Source: DATGHS01 sp035307785
GTDB lineage: Bacteria; Planctomycetota; Planctomycetia; Gemmatales; Gemmataceae
NCBI GenBank assembly: GCA_035307785.1
Contig: DATGHS010000502.1
Span: 1 to 32,179 of the forward strand
Length of the DNA: 32,179 nucleotides
Direction: 5' to 3'
Of the stretch, positions 1-8,007 are shown in pieces. Made by a program: the position numbers and the translations under genes. Every line of letters begins with the position of its first letter. The stretch's first letter is position 1. The notes under the pieces are model-generated. The model worked only from the letters and a program-made list of their open reading frames with translations. It was not told the origin of the DNA and ran no database searches.

Positions 1-1
1 C

Positions 2-961
2 GACGGCACTGCCGTGAAATCCGCGGCCGACTGGCCACGCCGGCGCAAGGAGATTCTCGACACCTGGACCGATCTCATGGGCCCCTGGCCGAAAGTGATC
101 GAAAAGCCCAAGGTCGAGATTCTGGCGAAGACACGCCGCGAAAACTTCACGCAATACAAGGTGCGCCTGGAAACGGCTCCGGAGCAGACCGGCGAGGGCT
201 GGTTGCTCGTTCCAGATGGCGCCGGACCGTTTCCGGCCGCTGTGGTCGTCTTCTACGAACCGGAATCCAGCATCGGCATGAATCCGAAGCACCCCACGGT
301 GGACTTCGGCTTGCAGCTAACCCGCCGCGGGTTCGTCACCCTTTCCATCGGCACGCCGGGCGGCAACGCCTGGAAGCCCGAACTGGGCAAGGCCGTCTGC
401 CAACCGCTTTCGTATCACGCCTATGTCGCGGCCAATTGCTGGCAGGCGCTGGCCAACCGCCCGGACGTGGACGCCAAGCGCATCGGCGTCGTAGGCCATT
501 CCTATGGCGGCAAATGGGCGATGTTCGCCGGCGCACTGTGGGACAAGTTCGCTTGTGTGGCCGTGAGCGATCCTGGAATTGTCTTCGACGAAAAGCGCGC
601 CAACGTGAATTACTGGGAGCCGTGGTATCTCGGTCTCGATCCGGAACAAAAGCGGCCCAAGGCTGGCATTCCCTCGGAATCCAATCCGCGTACCGGCCCT
701 TACAAGAAGATGATCGAATCCGGCCGTGACTTACACGAGTTGCACGCGCTCATCGCGCCGCGGCCATTTCTGGTTTCCGGCGGTTCCGAAGATCAGCCCG
801 AGCGCTGGATCGCGCTTAACCATGCGCTTGCGGTCAACAAGCTTCTCGGTTACTCCAACCGCGTGGCCATGACCAATCGCCCCGGCCACACGCCCACGGC
901 GGAATCCAACGCGGTGATATACGGGTTTTTCGAACACTTTTTGGGAAACGTAGACCGGTAG
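2..961 (+). CDS. alpha/beta hydrolase, 5' end outside window
   Basis: The frame is open from the window edge, and a GTG at 14 is the first possible start inside. Planctomycete relatives have a leader before the WPRRRKEIL segment, so I read this as the 3' part of a longer gene. It is an alpha/beta-hydrolase-fold protein of the dienelactone hydrolase / acetyl-xylan-esterase-like group. Counting from the GTG, the nucleophile elbow GHSYGG places Ser163. An acidic residue near 259-260 (GGSEDQPERW) and His292 (RPGHTP) are the likely rest of the triad. Such proteins are usually exported esterases or peptidase-like hydrolases; the substrate cannot be read here. The next gene is convergent on the minus strand. 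Family confidence is high, substrate unknown. Confidence 0.85.
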   Translation, partial: DGTAVKSAADWPRRRKEILDTWTDLMGPWPKVIEKPKVEILAKTRRENFTQYKVRLETAPEQTGEGWLLVPDGAGPFPAAVVVFYEPESSIGMNPKHPTVDFGLQLTRRGFVTLSIGTPGGNAWKPELGKAVCQPLSYHAYVAANCWQALANRPDVDAKRIGVVGHSYGGKWAMFAGALWDKFACVAVSDPGIVFDEKRANVNYWEPWYLGLDPEQKRPKAGIPSESNPRTGPYKKMIESGRDLHELHALIAPRPFLVSGGSEDQPERWIALNHALAVNKLLGYSNRVAMTNRPGHTPTAESNAVIYGFFEHFLGNVDR

Positions 962-1052
962 CCGAATTCACAAGAATTCCGAGGCGGCGGGAACCGGGAT
1001 TCTTTCGAGCTCCGCTACGCAGCCTTAATCGATCGCTGTAAGTCCGGAAGCA
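962..1052. other. convergent intergenic gap with small hairpins
   Basis: This gap lies between two convergent genes. It holds a short inverted repeat (GAATTC at 964-969 and 974-979, loop ACAA). A weak AAGAAT/ATTCTT pairing flanks a GC-rich stretch just after it. These could end transcription from both sides, but there is no clear T-run, so the call is weak. Confidence 0.25.
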
Positions 1053-1526
1053 TCAGCCTATTTTGTGCATATCGCTTTGAGCTGGCCTTACGTCCGGCGT
1101 CGTTGCAACGGCCGCCTTGGCGATCAGTATCTGGCAATGTGCCTCCCGAATAACTTGCTCGGCCACGCTCCCGACTAACAGCCGATTCAAACCCGAGCGT
1201 CCGTGTGAGCCCATGACGATGATTTCGCAGTTCAGGCGCTGCGCCAGCGCCACGATTTGCTCGGCGGCATCTCCTTCTTCCAAATAGCGGTGAGTGACAA
1301 TTCCGGGCCACTCCAGTTTTTGCAGGTTTTTCCAGGCGTGCTCCAGGTATTGCGTGGGGTGCTCGTTCCAAACGCGCTCGCCTTGAAAGGCCTCAAACGT
1401 CGTCGAGACGTGGACAATATGAAGCGCGGCTCCATAGTCTTGCGCCAAGTGGCACGCCATCTGAAATGCGTTGTACGAAACGGCGGAGAAGTCCGTGGGA
1501 TGGAGAATGCTTTGTATTTTGAGCAT
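1053..1526 (-). CDS. universal stress protein, UspA family
   Basis: A 157-aa single-domain Usp. The N-terminus MLKIQSILHPTDFS is the usual first strand and Asp loop. The ATP-binding signature G-x2-G-x9-G-S is intact as GSHGRSG...GS at residues 106-120, which places it in the ATP-binding class. The ATG at 1526 is preceded by AAGGGAG at about 7 bases. The last 15 or so residues extend past the fold and look disordered. It lies 39 bases behind the small 76-aa gene that follows the RND permease, so it is probably the last gene of the efflux operon. That context suggests a role in envelope or chemical stress, which is inference. The gene downstream is convergent. Confidence 0.93.
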   Translation of the reverse strand: MLKIQSILHPTDFSAVSYNAFQMACHLAQDYGAALHIVHVSTTFEAFQGERVWNEHPTQYLEHAWKNLQKLEWPGIVTHRYLEEGDAAEQIVALAQRLNCEIIVMGSHGRSGLNRLLVGSVAEQVIREAHCQILIAKAAVATTPDVRPAQSDMHKIG

Positions 1527-1565
1527 ATCATCGCTCCCTTCGAGAAGTTATTGTGAACCCACGGC

Positions 1566-1796
1566 CTAGGCTGTGCTGGGTGAATGGCCGCGAACAACAA
1601 ACGGTTTGGCGGCGGCTCCGTCCTCCATCTGCAATTGCTTCAAACGCGCGGTCAATGATCTCCAGAGTTCCAATTGCATGTCCGCCCATTGGTCGCCAAG
1701 CCCATGGCGGAGCGCGACGGAATACACGGCGGTAGTAAGTTCCGCCGCAAAATCTTCAACTGAATCCGTCCGCTGTTCATCACGAACCATGTTCAT
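1566..1796 (-). CDS. 76-aa hypothetical protein behind RND permease
   Basis: I do not recognise this protein. The frame stays open further upstream into the RND gene, but the start at 1796 is preferred. It lies 20 bases after the RND stop, has GAGGG about 9 bases before it, and begins MNMVRDEQRTDSVEDFAAEL. The product is predicted to be mainly helical (DFAAELTTAVYSVALRHGLGDQWADMQLELWRSLTARLKQLQ), soluble and without a signal peptide. Its place between the RND permease and the UspA gene suggests co-transcription. A regulatory or accessory role would be a guess. Start and coding status are moderately supported. Confidence 0.55.
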   Translation of the reverse strand: MNMVRDEQRTDSVEDFAAELTTAVYSVALRHGLGDQWADMQLELWRSLTARLKQLQMEDGAAAKPFVVRGHSPSTA

Positions 1797-1816
1797 TGTC
1801 CAATCCCTCGGCTTTA

Positions 1817-4800
1817 CTAGTGAACCGGTTCCACGTCCGGCAAAGCATCCATGTCTCCGGCCGGCGGGTTGCTTTTCTTGTCGCGAACCAACAGGGCATA
1901 CACGCACGGCAGCACGAACAGCGTAGCCGGTTCGCCCGCGATCAAGCCGCCCAGAATCGTGCGCGCCAGCGGCGCGTTGGCTTCACTGCCTTTCTCGAGC
2001 GCCAGAGCCGTGGGGATCATGGCGAAGAAGGCCGCGAGCGCGGTCATCGTGACCGGCCGCACACGCAAAGCCGCGGCTTTGCGAATCGCTTCCATGGGAG
2101 ATAATCCTTCATGGCGGCGCAGTTCCTGAGCGTAATCCGTCATTAAGACGGAATTCGCAACTTTGATGCCAACGATAAAGATGAAGCCTAATAGCGATTG
2201 CACGTTGATGGCGCTGCGGGTGAGTAAAAGTGTCGGCAGGATGCCGATGAGGCACAACGGCACGATGGCCATGACCGCCAGCGGCACTATGAACGAGCGA
2301 TCCAGGGCCACCATCAAGAAATAGATGAGCAACGAGGCGAGGATCAGGCCGCCGCCCAGGTTCGAAAACGTGTCCTGCATACGTCGATACTCGCCGGCTA
2401 GCTCGATTTTCGAGCCTTCGAGAGTCTTGCCGTCTTTGGAAGCCGGATCGTACGGGGCCCAGGAGCCGTCTTTATTCTTCTTGCCGAATTGTTCCAGCAC
2501 CTTTGCCACGTCGTTGCTGACGTGGCCCAGATCGCGACCTTCCACATTCATCGTGATATCGATCGCCGGCTGAATGTTGACGTGGTGGACTTCGGTGGGC
2601 AAATCCGCATGCGTGATCGTGGCCACGTTCCGCAGCGGAATCGGCTGTCCTTGTTTTGGGCTCGTGATGGGGATGTTCAGAATGTCGTCGGTTGTGCTGA
2701 AATCCTGTTCCGGATACTGGACGCCCACGAAGTACTGATTGCCGCTCTTCGGATCGATCCAGAACGAGCGCTTGTTGTACATGATGCTGGAATTCGTCGC
2801 CGCGATCACGTTTTTCATAATGTCGTCCTGACTCAAACCCGTCGCCTGGGCCTTTTCCTTGTCCACGTTGATGATAATCTCCGGCGCGTTTGGCTTTTGC
2901 AGCACGCGGGCATCGACCACGCCGTCGACGCGCTTGACCGATGCGAGAATCTTGTCGGCGATGCCGAAGAGTACGCCTTGATTCTTGCCGACGAGGCGCA
3001 CGGTGATGGGGGACGCGCGGCCTTCGTTGAGTGCGCCGCGGATGAGGCCACCGGAATCGAAGGAGAACTCCAGGTTCGCAAACTCGCGGTTTTTGGCGAA
3101 GCCGTCGCGGAGCATGCGAACGTACTCCTGGGCGGTGCGCGCGCGGCCGGCAGTAAGCTGCACTTTGATCGCGGCATCCATCGGGCCGGAGTTGCGCGTG
3201 TAGGCGGCCGACCAGTCGGCCGACGTGCCGATCTCACAAACGGTCAACTGCAAATCCTTCGCAGGAATGGTGTCGCGAATGAACTTGTCCACTTTCCGGA
3301 CAATCGCTTCCGTGTTTTCAATTCGGGTGCCAGCCGGAGCGCTCAAGGCAATTTCGAACGCGCCGGAGTCGGACTCGGGGAAGAAATCGCGCCGTAGGAT
3401 CGGCACCAAGACCGCAAGCGTGATCGCCAGTGCGGTGAAACCGACGATGACCGTCCGCCACCGGTGGCGCAGGCACATATCGAGAAGATGCGTGTAAATC
3501 TGAATGCCGCGGTCGATCAAGGCTTCCCATTTGCGGAAGGCCAGCGCGATTGGGTTCGTCGTTTCCGCATGCGGATGCCGGTGCGACAGCAGGTAAGCGC
3601 TCGCACAAGGGACCACCGTCCGCGACAGAATGTAGGCGGTGGTCATGGCGAAGACGACGGCCAACGTCATGGGCAGGAACAAAAAGCGGCCAATGCCCGG
3701 CACGAGAATTAGCGGCGTGAGCACCAAAAAAGTGCACAAAGACGACACCAATTCCGGCATGGCCACTTCGCTAGCGCCACGGAGTGCCGCGTCTTTGGGG
3801 GTGGCGCCTAGGCCCAGGTGCCGGTGCGTGTTCTCCAGGCAAATGATCGCGCTGTCGATCATGGGGCCGATAGCGAGCGTGAGGCCGGCCAGCGTCATCA
3901 CGTTAATCGTATTGCCCGTTGCCCACAAGCAGACGACAGCCGTGAATACGGAAAGCGGCAGCGTGACGATGGCGATCATCGTCATGCGCCACTGGCCCAG
4001 GAACAGCAGGATCACCAGCGAGCAGAGAATCGCGCCGGTGACGCCTTCTTGAACCAGCGCTTTGATGGCGGCGCGCACGTAGACCGATTGGTCCATTACG
4101 AGGTTCAGATTGATGTCCGGTTCGCTCAGTTTCGCCTTGATCTCCGGCAAGGTGTCTTTCAATTGATCGACTACGGCCAGCGTGCTGGCTCCGCCCTGGC
4201 GATAGATCGGGATGTATACCTGCCGTCGGCCATTCACCAGTACCACGTTGGTTTGAATAAAGGCCGAGTCCTTCGGCTCGGCGATTTCATTGAGAAAGCC
4301 ATATTTGCCTGGTTCTGGATGGATCGGAATGGAGCCCATTGAATCGGGCAGCGAATACTGAGAATTGGAGGATAAAGCCACATCCTTGTCGCCAATTTTT
4401 ACGTCGCCGCTGGGGAAGAAGAGGTGATACTTCTCCACTGCAGTCATCACATCGGAAGGAGAGAGTTCACGAGCCTGCATCTTGCTGGGGTTCAAGTACA
4501 ACATGACCGCCCGCAGTTTGCCGCCGATGACGACCGGGGCAATGGTGCCGTGGTTTTGCATTACGAAGTTGCGGACTTCGAGCCGGCCCACGTCGTAGAG
4601 CTTCTCCTCCGGCAGTGTTTTGCTGTCCATCGCGATAATTGCTACCGGCGTGGTGCTGGTGGGGTCGAATGGCAGTACGACCGGCGGCAGCGTGCCCGGT
4701 GGAAGATACGGCAAGGTGGCCAGCGCGAGGGAATTCACTTGGGTCAACGCGCCGTTTGGGTCTTCACCGTCGTGGAAATAGTTGCGCACGATGCTGGTGC

Positions 4801-5062
4801 CGGAGATCGAACGCGATTCCTGCCATTTCATGCCGTTGGCCTGGCCCGTCCAGCGCTCCATGCGCACGGAGATATCTTTCTCGATGCCGTCCGCCGGCAT
4901 GCCGCCATAAAACGTGAGCACCTGCACGGCCGGACTTTTGAAGACCGGCAGAATGTCCACGGGAATTGCCAAAAGAGCCAACATGCCGATGACGATGATC
5001 GTTAACACAAACACGACCACGGCATGCCAGTTATTGAGTGAAAAACGGATCAGACCAATCAT
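1817..5062 (-). CDS. RND efflux permease, AcrB/HAE-like
   Basis: A 1081-aa inner-membrane RND transporter, the normal length for the family. TM1 (residues about 11-34) is followed by the first porter loop. TM2-TM6 start near residue 335, then come a second large loop and TM8-TM12 near the end. The TM4 signature reads LAIGPMIDSAIICLENTHRHL-like: Asp403 is kept but the neighbouring Asp of AcrB (D408) is Ser404. In TM10 the segment GIKVANSVLMTDYAQ has Ala where AcrB has Lys940, with a Lys two residues earlier. Proton coupling may therefore differ from AcrB. The gene follows its adaptor on the same strand across a hairpin-rich gap. No TolC-type channel gene is present in the window. The substrate (drug, organic or metal) cannot be read; the sequence looks more HAE- than CzcA-like. 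Confidence 0.93.
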   Translation of the reverse strand: MIGLIRFSLNNWHAVVVFVLTIIVIGMLALLAIPVDILPVFKSPAVQVLTFYGGMPADGIEKDISVRMERWTGQANGMKWQESRSISGTSIVRNYFHDGEDPNGALTQVNSLALATLPYLPPGTLPPVVLPFDPTSTTPVAIIAMDSKTLPEEKLYDVGRLEVRNFVMQNHGTIAPVVIGGKLRAVMLYLNPSKMQARELSPSDVMTAVEKYHLFFPSGDVKIGDKDVALSSNSQYSLPDSMGSIPIHPEPGKYGFLNEIAEPKDSAFIQTNVVLVNGRRQVYIPIYRQGGASTLAVVDQLKDTLPEIKAKLSEPDINLNLVMDQSVYVRAAIKALVQEGVTGAILCSLVILLFLGQWRMTMIAIVTLPLSVFTAVVCLWATGNTINVMTLAGLTLAIGPMIDSAIICLENTHRHLGLGATPKDAALRGASEVAMPELVSSLCTFLVLTPLILVPGIGRFLFLPMTLAVVFAMTTAYILSRTVVPCASAYLLSHRHPHAETTNPIALAFRKWEALIDRGIQIYTHLLDMCLRHRWRTVIVGFTALAITLAVLVPILRRDFFPESDSGAFEIALSAPAGTRIENTEAIVRKVDKFIRDTIPAKDLQLTVCEIGTSADWSAAYTRNSGPMDAAIKVQLTAGRARTAQEYVRMLRDGFAKNREFANLEFSFDSGGLIRGALNEGRASPITVRLVGKNQGVLFGIADKILASVKRVDGVVDARVLQKPNAPEIIINVDKEKAQATGLSQDDIMKNVIAATNSSIMYNKRSFWIDPKSGNQYFVGVQYPEQDFSTTDDILNIPITSPKQGQPIPLRNVATITHADLPTEVHHVNIQPAIDITMNVEGRDLGHVSNDVAKVLEQFGKKNKDGSWAPYDPASKDGKTLEGSKIELAGEYRRMQDTFSNLGGGLILASLLIYFLMVALDRSFIVPLAVMAIVPLCLIGILPTLLLTRSAINVQSLLGFIFIVGIKVANSVLMTDYAQELRRHEGLSPMEAIRKAAALRVRPVTMTALAAFFAMIPTALALEKGSEANAPLARTILGGLIAGEPATLFVLPCVYALLVRDKKSNPPAGDMDALPDVEPVH

Positions 5063-5098
5063 TACGAAATGCCCCTCGTCTTAAGGAGTGAGGTAGGA

Positions 5099-5119
5099 GC
5101 GGGCTGGGTCTTGGCCCGC
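5099..5119. repeat. GC-rich hairpin before RND permease
   Basis: GCGGGC (5099-5104) pairs perfectly with GCCCGC (5114-5119). It lies in the adaptor-permease gap, between the heptad hairpin and the permease start. It would form in the operon mRNA just upstream of the permease ribosome-binding site (GAGGGG around 5073-5078). Confidence 0.5.
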
Positions 5120-5133
5120 CGAATAACCGGATG

Positions 5134-5208
5134 TCAGAGGTCAGAGGTCAGAGGTCAGAGGTCACATTGGCTTTATCTGACTTCTGATTTCTGACCTCTG
5201 ACTTCTGA
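5134..5208. repeat. heptad-unit hairpin between adaptor and permease
   Basis: The left arm (5134-5164) is the 7-base unit TCAGAGG repeated about 4.4 times. The right arm (5176-5208) is about 4.7 units of TCTGACT, TCTGATT or TCTGACC, the inverse complement with small changes. The loop is only 11 bases (5165-5175). Arms of over 30 bases give a long imperfect hairpin ending one base before the adaptor's stop codon, so it would sit in the 3' end of the adaptor message and upstream of the permease. It may act as an attenuator, an mRNA stabiliser or simply a spread repeat. The same design appears at 22369-22451. Confidence 0.9.
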
Positions 5209-5209
5209 A

Positions 5210-6640
5210 TCATTGCGGGGACTTCACATCCTCGCCGGCACCGTGAGCCACAGCCTCTACGGTCGCCCCGTCGGTGACCCTGCCCGGATGCAAGATGACA
5301 TGGTCGTCGGCGCTGAGACCACCCAGGATTTCGACCTGAACGCCATTATCATGTCCAATCCGAACCGGCACGGCGTGTGCCACATCGTCGTGGATGACAA
5401 ACACCGTCGCCTTGCCGTCGTCGGTCCGGTTCATCAGGCAGCCGAGCGGCAACATGTACGCATCTTTCGCTTGCTCCAGGAAGATGGTCGCCCGCCCGTA
5501 CATGCCCTGAAACAGCTTGTGCGTGGGGTTGGGGATATCGATTTCCACGTGCATGAGGCGGGTCTGCGGGTCTTCCGTCTCCGCCACGCGCGACACCTTA
5601 CCTTCGAAGCGCCGCCCCGGCAGGGCATCAACCTCGAACTTGGCCGCGTTGCCGGAATGGCAATACGGTACGTCGCGATCGGGCACCTGCACCACCACAC
5701 GCATCACATCGGTGCGCTGCACATTAAAGAGCGGCACCTGGGCGCCGCCTTCATTGGCGGCCCGCACGTAGTCATTGGGAAAGAAGTTTCGCTTGGTAAT
5801 AACGCCATCGAACGGCGCCACGACCGTCGCAAACCGGACCATGACTTGCGCTTTGTCGAGTTCCGCCTGTGCGACTTTTACTTCTGCTTCGGCTTCCTTG
5901 ATATCGGCCTCGGCGGCGACGATCTTGGCCCGCATCGCCTTCACGTTCGCTTCCGCGGTGCTCACGGCTTCCTGGGCGGCGATCTCCGCTTCCCTTACCG
6001 CGTCGCGGTGCGACAGGGATTCGTCTACCAGCTTGATCTCGATACTGTCCGTCTGAGCCAGTTTTTGCATCCGTTCGAGTTGTTTTTGCCGAAAATCCAG
6101 TTCTGCGGCTTTGCTGCGCACCAGGGCTTTCGCGTGCTTGACGGTGGCTTCGGTTGCCTCCAAGTCGGCTTGGGCGCTGGCTGCTTTAGCATTCATCTGC
6201 GTCACCCGAGCGCGAGCCTGTTCGACCACGGCGGCGTTATGCTGCACCTGTTTGTCCAGATCGGGCACATCCACAACCGCGAGCGTCTGACCTTTTTTGA
6301 TATGGTCGCCAATGTCCAGGCCAAACTCGGTCTTGAGATAGCCCGACACGCCGGCAAAGAGATCGACCGATTCATACGACAGCACCGAGCCGGGCTGCGT
6401 GGTGCTGCGCACGATGCCGCCTTTTTGTGGCAGCACGTATTCGACTGCCTTGGGGTCGTCCGGTGAATCTGCCGGAGTCGCGGTGTTGCTGGTTGGCGCG
6501 CTCTGATGACCCGGTGGCTCCGCGCTGGACCGGAAAAGATCGTGACCGTAATGGTAACCACCCAGGAGCACCACGGCTGCCGCCGTCACGCCTAGGCAGT
6601 ACCACACAAACTTACCGCTACTCTTTGCAGGAGATCCCAT
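5210..6640 (-). CDS. RND periplasmic adaptor (membrane fusion protein, HlyD type)
   Basis: A 476-aa adaptor that links the RND permease to an outer-membrane channel. A single N-terminal TM anchor (about residues 12-29) is followed by a low-complexity Ser/Thr/Pro linker. The first lipoyl half-motif (VSGYLKTEFGLDIGDHIKKG) comes before a long Ala/Glu/Lys-rich coiled-coil hairpin at about 125-270. The second lipoyl half (VVAPFDGVITKRNFFPNDYV) leads into beta-barrel and membrane-proximal domains. The ATG at 6640 is preferred, with GGTGAG 9 bases ahead. A GTG at 6652 in the same frame would add four residues. It is the first gene of the efflux operon; its leader contains the direct-repeat element at 6712-6747. 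Confidence 0.92.
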   Translation of the reverse strand: MGSPAKSSGKFVWYCLGVTAAAVVLLGGYHYGHDLFRSSAEPPGHQSAPTSNTATPADSPDDPKAVEYVLPQKGGIVRSTTQPGSVLSYESVDLFAGVSGYLKTEFGLDIGDHIKKGQTLAVVDVPDLDKQVQHNAAVVEQARARVTQMNAKAASAQADLEATEATVKHAKALVRSKAAELDFRQKQLERMQKLAQTDSIEIKLVDESLSHRDAVREAEIAAQEAVSTAEANVKAMRAKIVAAEADIKEAEAEVKVAQAELDKAQVMVRFATVVAPFDGVITKRNFFPNDYVRAANEGGAQVPLFNVQRTDVMRVVVQVPDRDVPYCHSGNAAKFEVDALPGRRFEGKVSRVAETEDPQTRLMHVEIDIPNPTHKLFQGMYGRATIFLEQAKDAYMLPLGCLMNRTDDGKATVFVIHDDVAHAVPVRIGHDNGVQVEILGGLSADDHVILHPGRVTDGATVEAVAHGAGEDVKSPQ

Positions 6641-6711
6641 GTTTTGTCTCACCCGTTTACGACCCTAGAGGAGTGAATATCAGAGACTGTTTCAAAACTC
6701 GCGCTAACCGT

Positions 6712-6747
6712 AGTCTGCGGTAGCCCGACGCAGGCTAAAGTCTGCGG
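6712..6747. repeat. direct-repeat/hairpin element upstream of efflux operon
   Basis: A 9-base direct repeat, AGTCTGCGG, occurs at 6712-6720 and 6739-6747. Between the copies TAGCC (6721-6725) pairs with GGCTA (6733-6737). The element lies between the end of the Usp-like gene and the start of the efflux adaptor, so it is in the probable promoter or leader region. It could be a dispersed repeat or a binding site for a dimeric regulator. Confidence 0.6.
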
Positions 6748-6767
6748 CTACAAGTTTGGTCCCGCCT

Positions 6768-7604
6768 CTACCCAGCCTGCCGTGTCGCCGATGCTTCGAT
6801 CAGGCGGCCGGCCAATCGAGACGGTGCGGCCCCGACTGGCAGCACTGCATAGCGATCCGCCAGATTCCGAATCCTGTTGTCGAAATCCAAGCCCAGCCAG
6901 CGCCGTAAACCACCGACCCGGGCCGTTTCCACGATGATATGCGAGCACCGCCGCCAATCGGCCACCATCGGCACGGCCGTGCGTGTGATATCTCCAACCA
7001 CCATTTGGAAGTCGGCCTCGACGCGTTGCCTGGCAAACACTTCAACCGCCTCGTTTTGCATCCCCCGCGCCATTTCCTCGGACTGCGATAGTGTGAGCAC
7101 CGAAGCCGAGCAGCCGGCTCCATGACAAACGGCAGCGGCGTTTTCCAGGTATTGTTGGCCCGGCGCGGGGTCTTCCTGGAGAATCAAGGCTCGCCGGAAT
7201 GATCGCCACAGCGGCGGACAAAGCAACGGGCCGGCGTGGGAATGACGCATCGCGGCGCGCAATTGGCGCATTGGCCGCGTGGCGCTCATCACGCAAAAGT
7301 CGATTTCCGGTGGCTGGGATCGAGTCATTATAGAAGTTCCGTCGCCGTCTTCGCTCGAATAAGTCCAGGCCACACCTTCGCGCTGGCAAATTGCCGCGCA
7401 GCCTGCAAGCACGTCGGCGCCACCAAGCGCCGGCACGACCGCGTGCAGGGGTAGTCGCAACAGGAGTGCCCATTCCAACGCGTGGGCAAACGTTCCTTGA
7501 TGCGGGGCCGAATCGTCCAGCCATACCCTGACCCGACGCAAAGTCGGAGCGGCGGCGGCTTCGCACCTCGAGGCTAACGATTGGCTGGCGGGCATCAACA
7601 ACAT
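6768..7604 (-). CDS. degenerate tandem Usp-like protein coupled to csrA
   Basis: A 278-aa soluble protein. The first half begins VRVWLDDSAPHQGTFAHALEWALLLRLPLHAVV, matching the first strand and helix of the Usp fold. The second half (RRALILQEDPAPGQQYLENAA to SHIIVETARVGGLRRWLGLDFDNRIRNLADRYAVLPVG) matches a second Usp domain. The G-x2-G-x9-G(S/T) nucleotide motif is degraded, so ATP binding is doubtful. The ATG at 7604 is chosen because GGGGAG lies 8 bases upstream inside the 3' end of csrA, and only 4 bases separate it from the csrA stop. This implies translational coupling with csrA. Function is unknown; a signal-sensing role next to CsrA is inference. Confidence 0.75.
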   Translation of the reverse strand: MLLMPASQSLASRCEAAAAPTLRRVRVWLDDSAPHQGTFAHALEWALLLRLPLHAVVPALGGADVLAGCAAICQREGVAWTYSSEDGDGTSIMTRSQPPEIDFCVMSATRPMRQLRAAMRHSHAGPLLCPPLWRSFRRALILQEDPAPGQQYLENAAAVCHGAGCSASVLTLSQSEEMARGMQNEAVEVFARQRVEADFQMVVGDITRTAVPMVADWRRCSHIIVETARVGGLRRWLGLDFDNRIRNLADRYAVLPVGAAPSRLAGRLIEASATRQAG

Positions 7605-7608
7605 GGCC

Positions 7609-7806
7609 TTAGCTCCCCACCGCGTGGTCACCGTCGGATGGCGCTTCGCCATTAACCCGCTTCAGTTCCCCCCGCAAGATGGAAATCGTCTCCGGCGCAC
7701 TGATACCGATGCGCACGCGGTTGCCGCGGATCTCCACGACCTTGATCAAAACGTCGCGATCCGGAATGCGAATCTTTTCGCCAATCTTGCGAGTGAGAAC
7801 CAACAT
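7609..7806 (-). CDS. csrA: carbon storage regulator CsrA
   Basis: A 65-aa CsrA/RsmA-type RNA-binding regulator that dimerises and binds GGA-containing mRNA leaders. The N-terminus MLVLTRKIGEKIRI is diagnostic. RNGNRVRIGISAPETISILRGEL-like residues form the last strands, with the RNA-contacting Arg at residue 45 kept. The start at 7806 follows the family and has GAGGGG about 7 bases upstream; the frame is open further but without family similarity. It heads a two-gene unit with the Usp-like gene. A strong sigma-54-type promoter match lies 50-64 bases upstream. Confidence 0.96.
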   Translation of the reverse strand: MLVLTRKIGEKIRIPDRDVLIKVVEIRGNRVRIGISAPETISILRGELKRVNGEAPSDGDHAVGS

Positions 7807-7855
7807 GATGCGCCCCCTCAGCGAAATTGCCAGTCCACGTTTGTTGAGGAGTAAG

Positions 7856-7870
7856 GCAACCAATGTGCCA
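7856..7870 (-). promoter_or_regulatory. sigma-54 (-24/-12) promoter for csrA
   Basis: Read on the minus strand, TTTGGCAC-ATTGG-TTGCC gives TGGCAC, five bases, TTGC. This is the sigma-54 consensus with the exact GG-to-GC spacing. Transcription would start near 7844 and leave a leader of about 38 bases containing the csrA ribosome-binding site. A sigma-54 activator gene (NtrC type) is present at 26306-27817, but no link between the two can be shown here. Confidence 0.6.
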
Positions 7871-8007
7871 AAGTTCGAATTCTATCGACGCGCAACGTAA
7901 CTTGTTGGCAGAAAAGAAGATGGGGTTAGACAAGAAACAGCGCCATGTCGGGCGTTGTTTCCGGCGACGGTGGTTTTTTACTCGCGGCGGCGGAACATTC
8001 GCCGAAC
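7871..8007. other. gap between PVC dehydrogenase 3' end and csrA promoter
   Basis: This stretch separates two same-strand genes. I see no gene, hairpin or repeat in it. If an enhancer for the sigma-54 promoter exists, it would be expected here. Confidence 0.4.
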
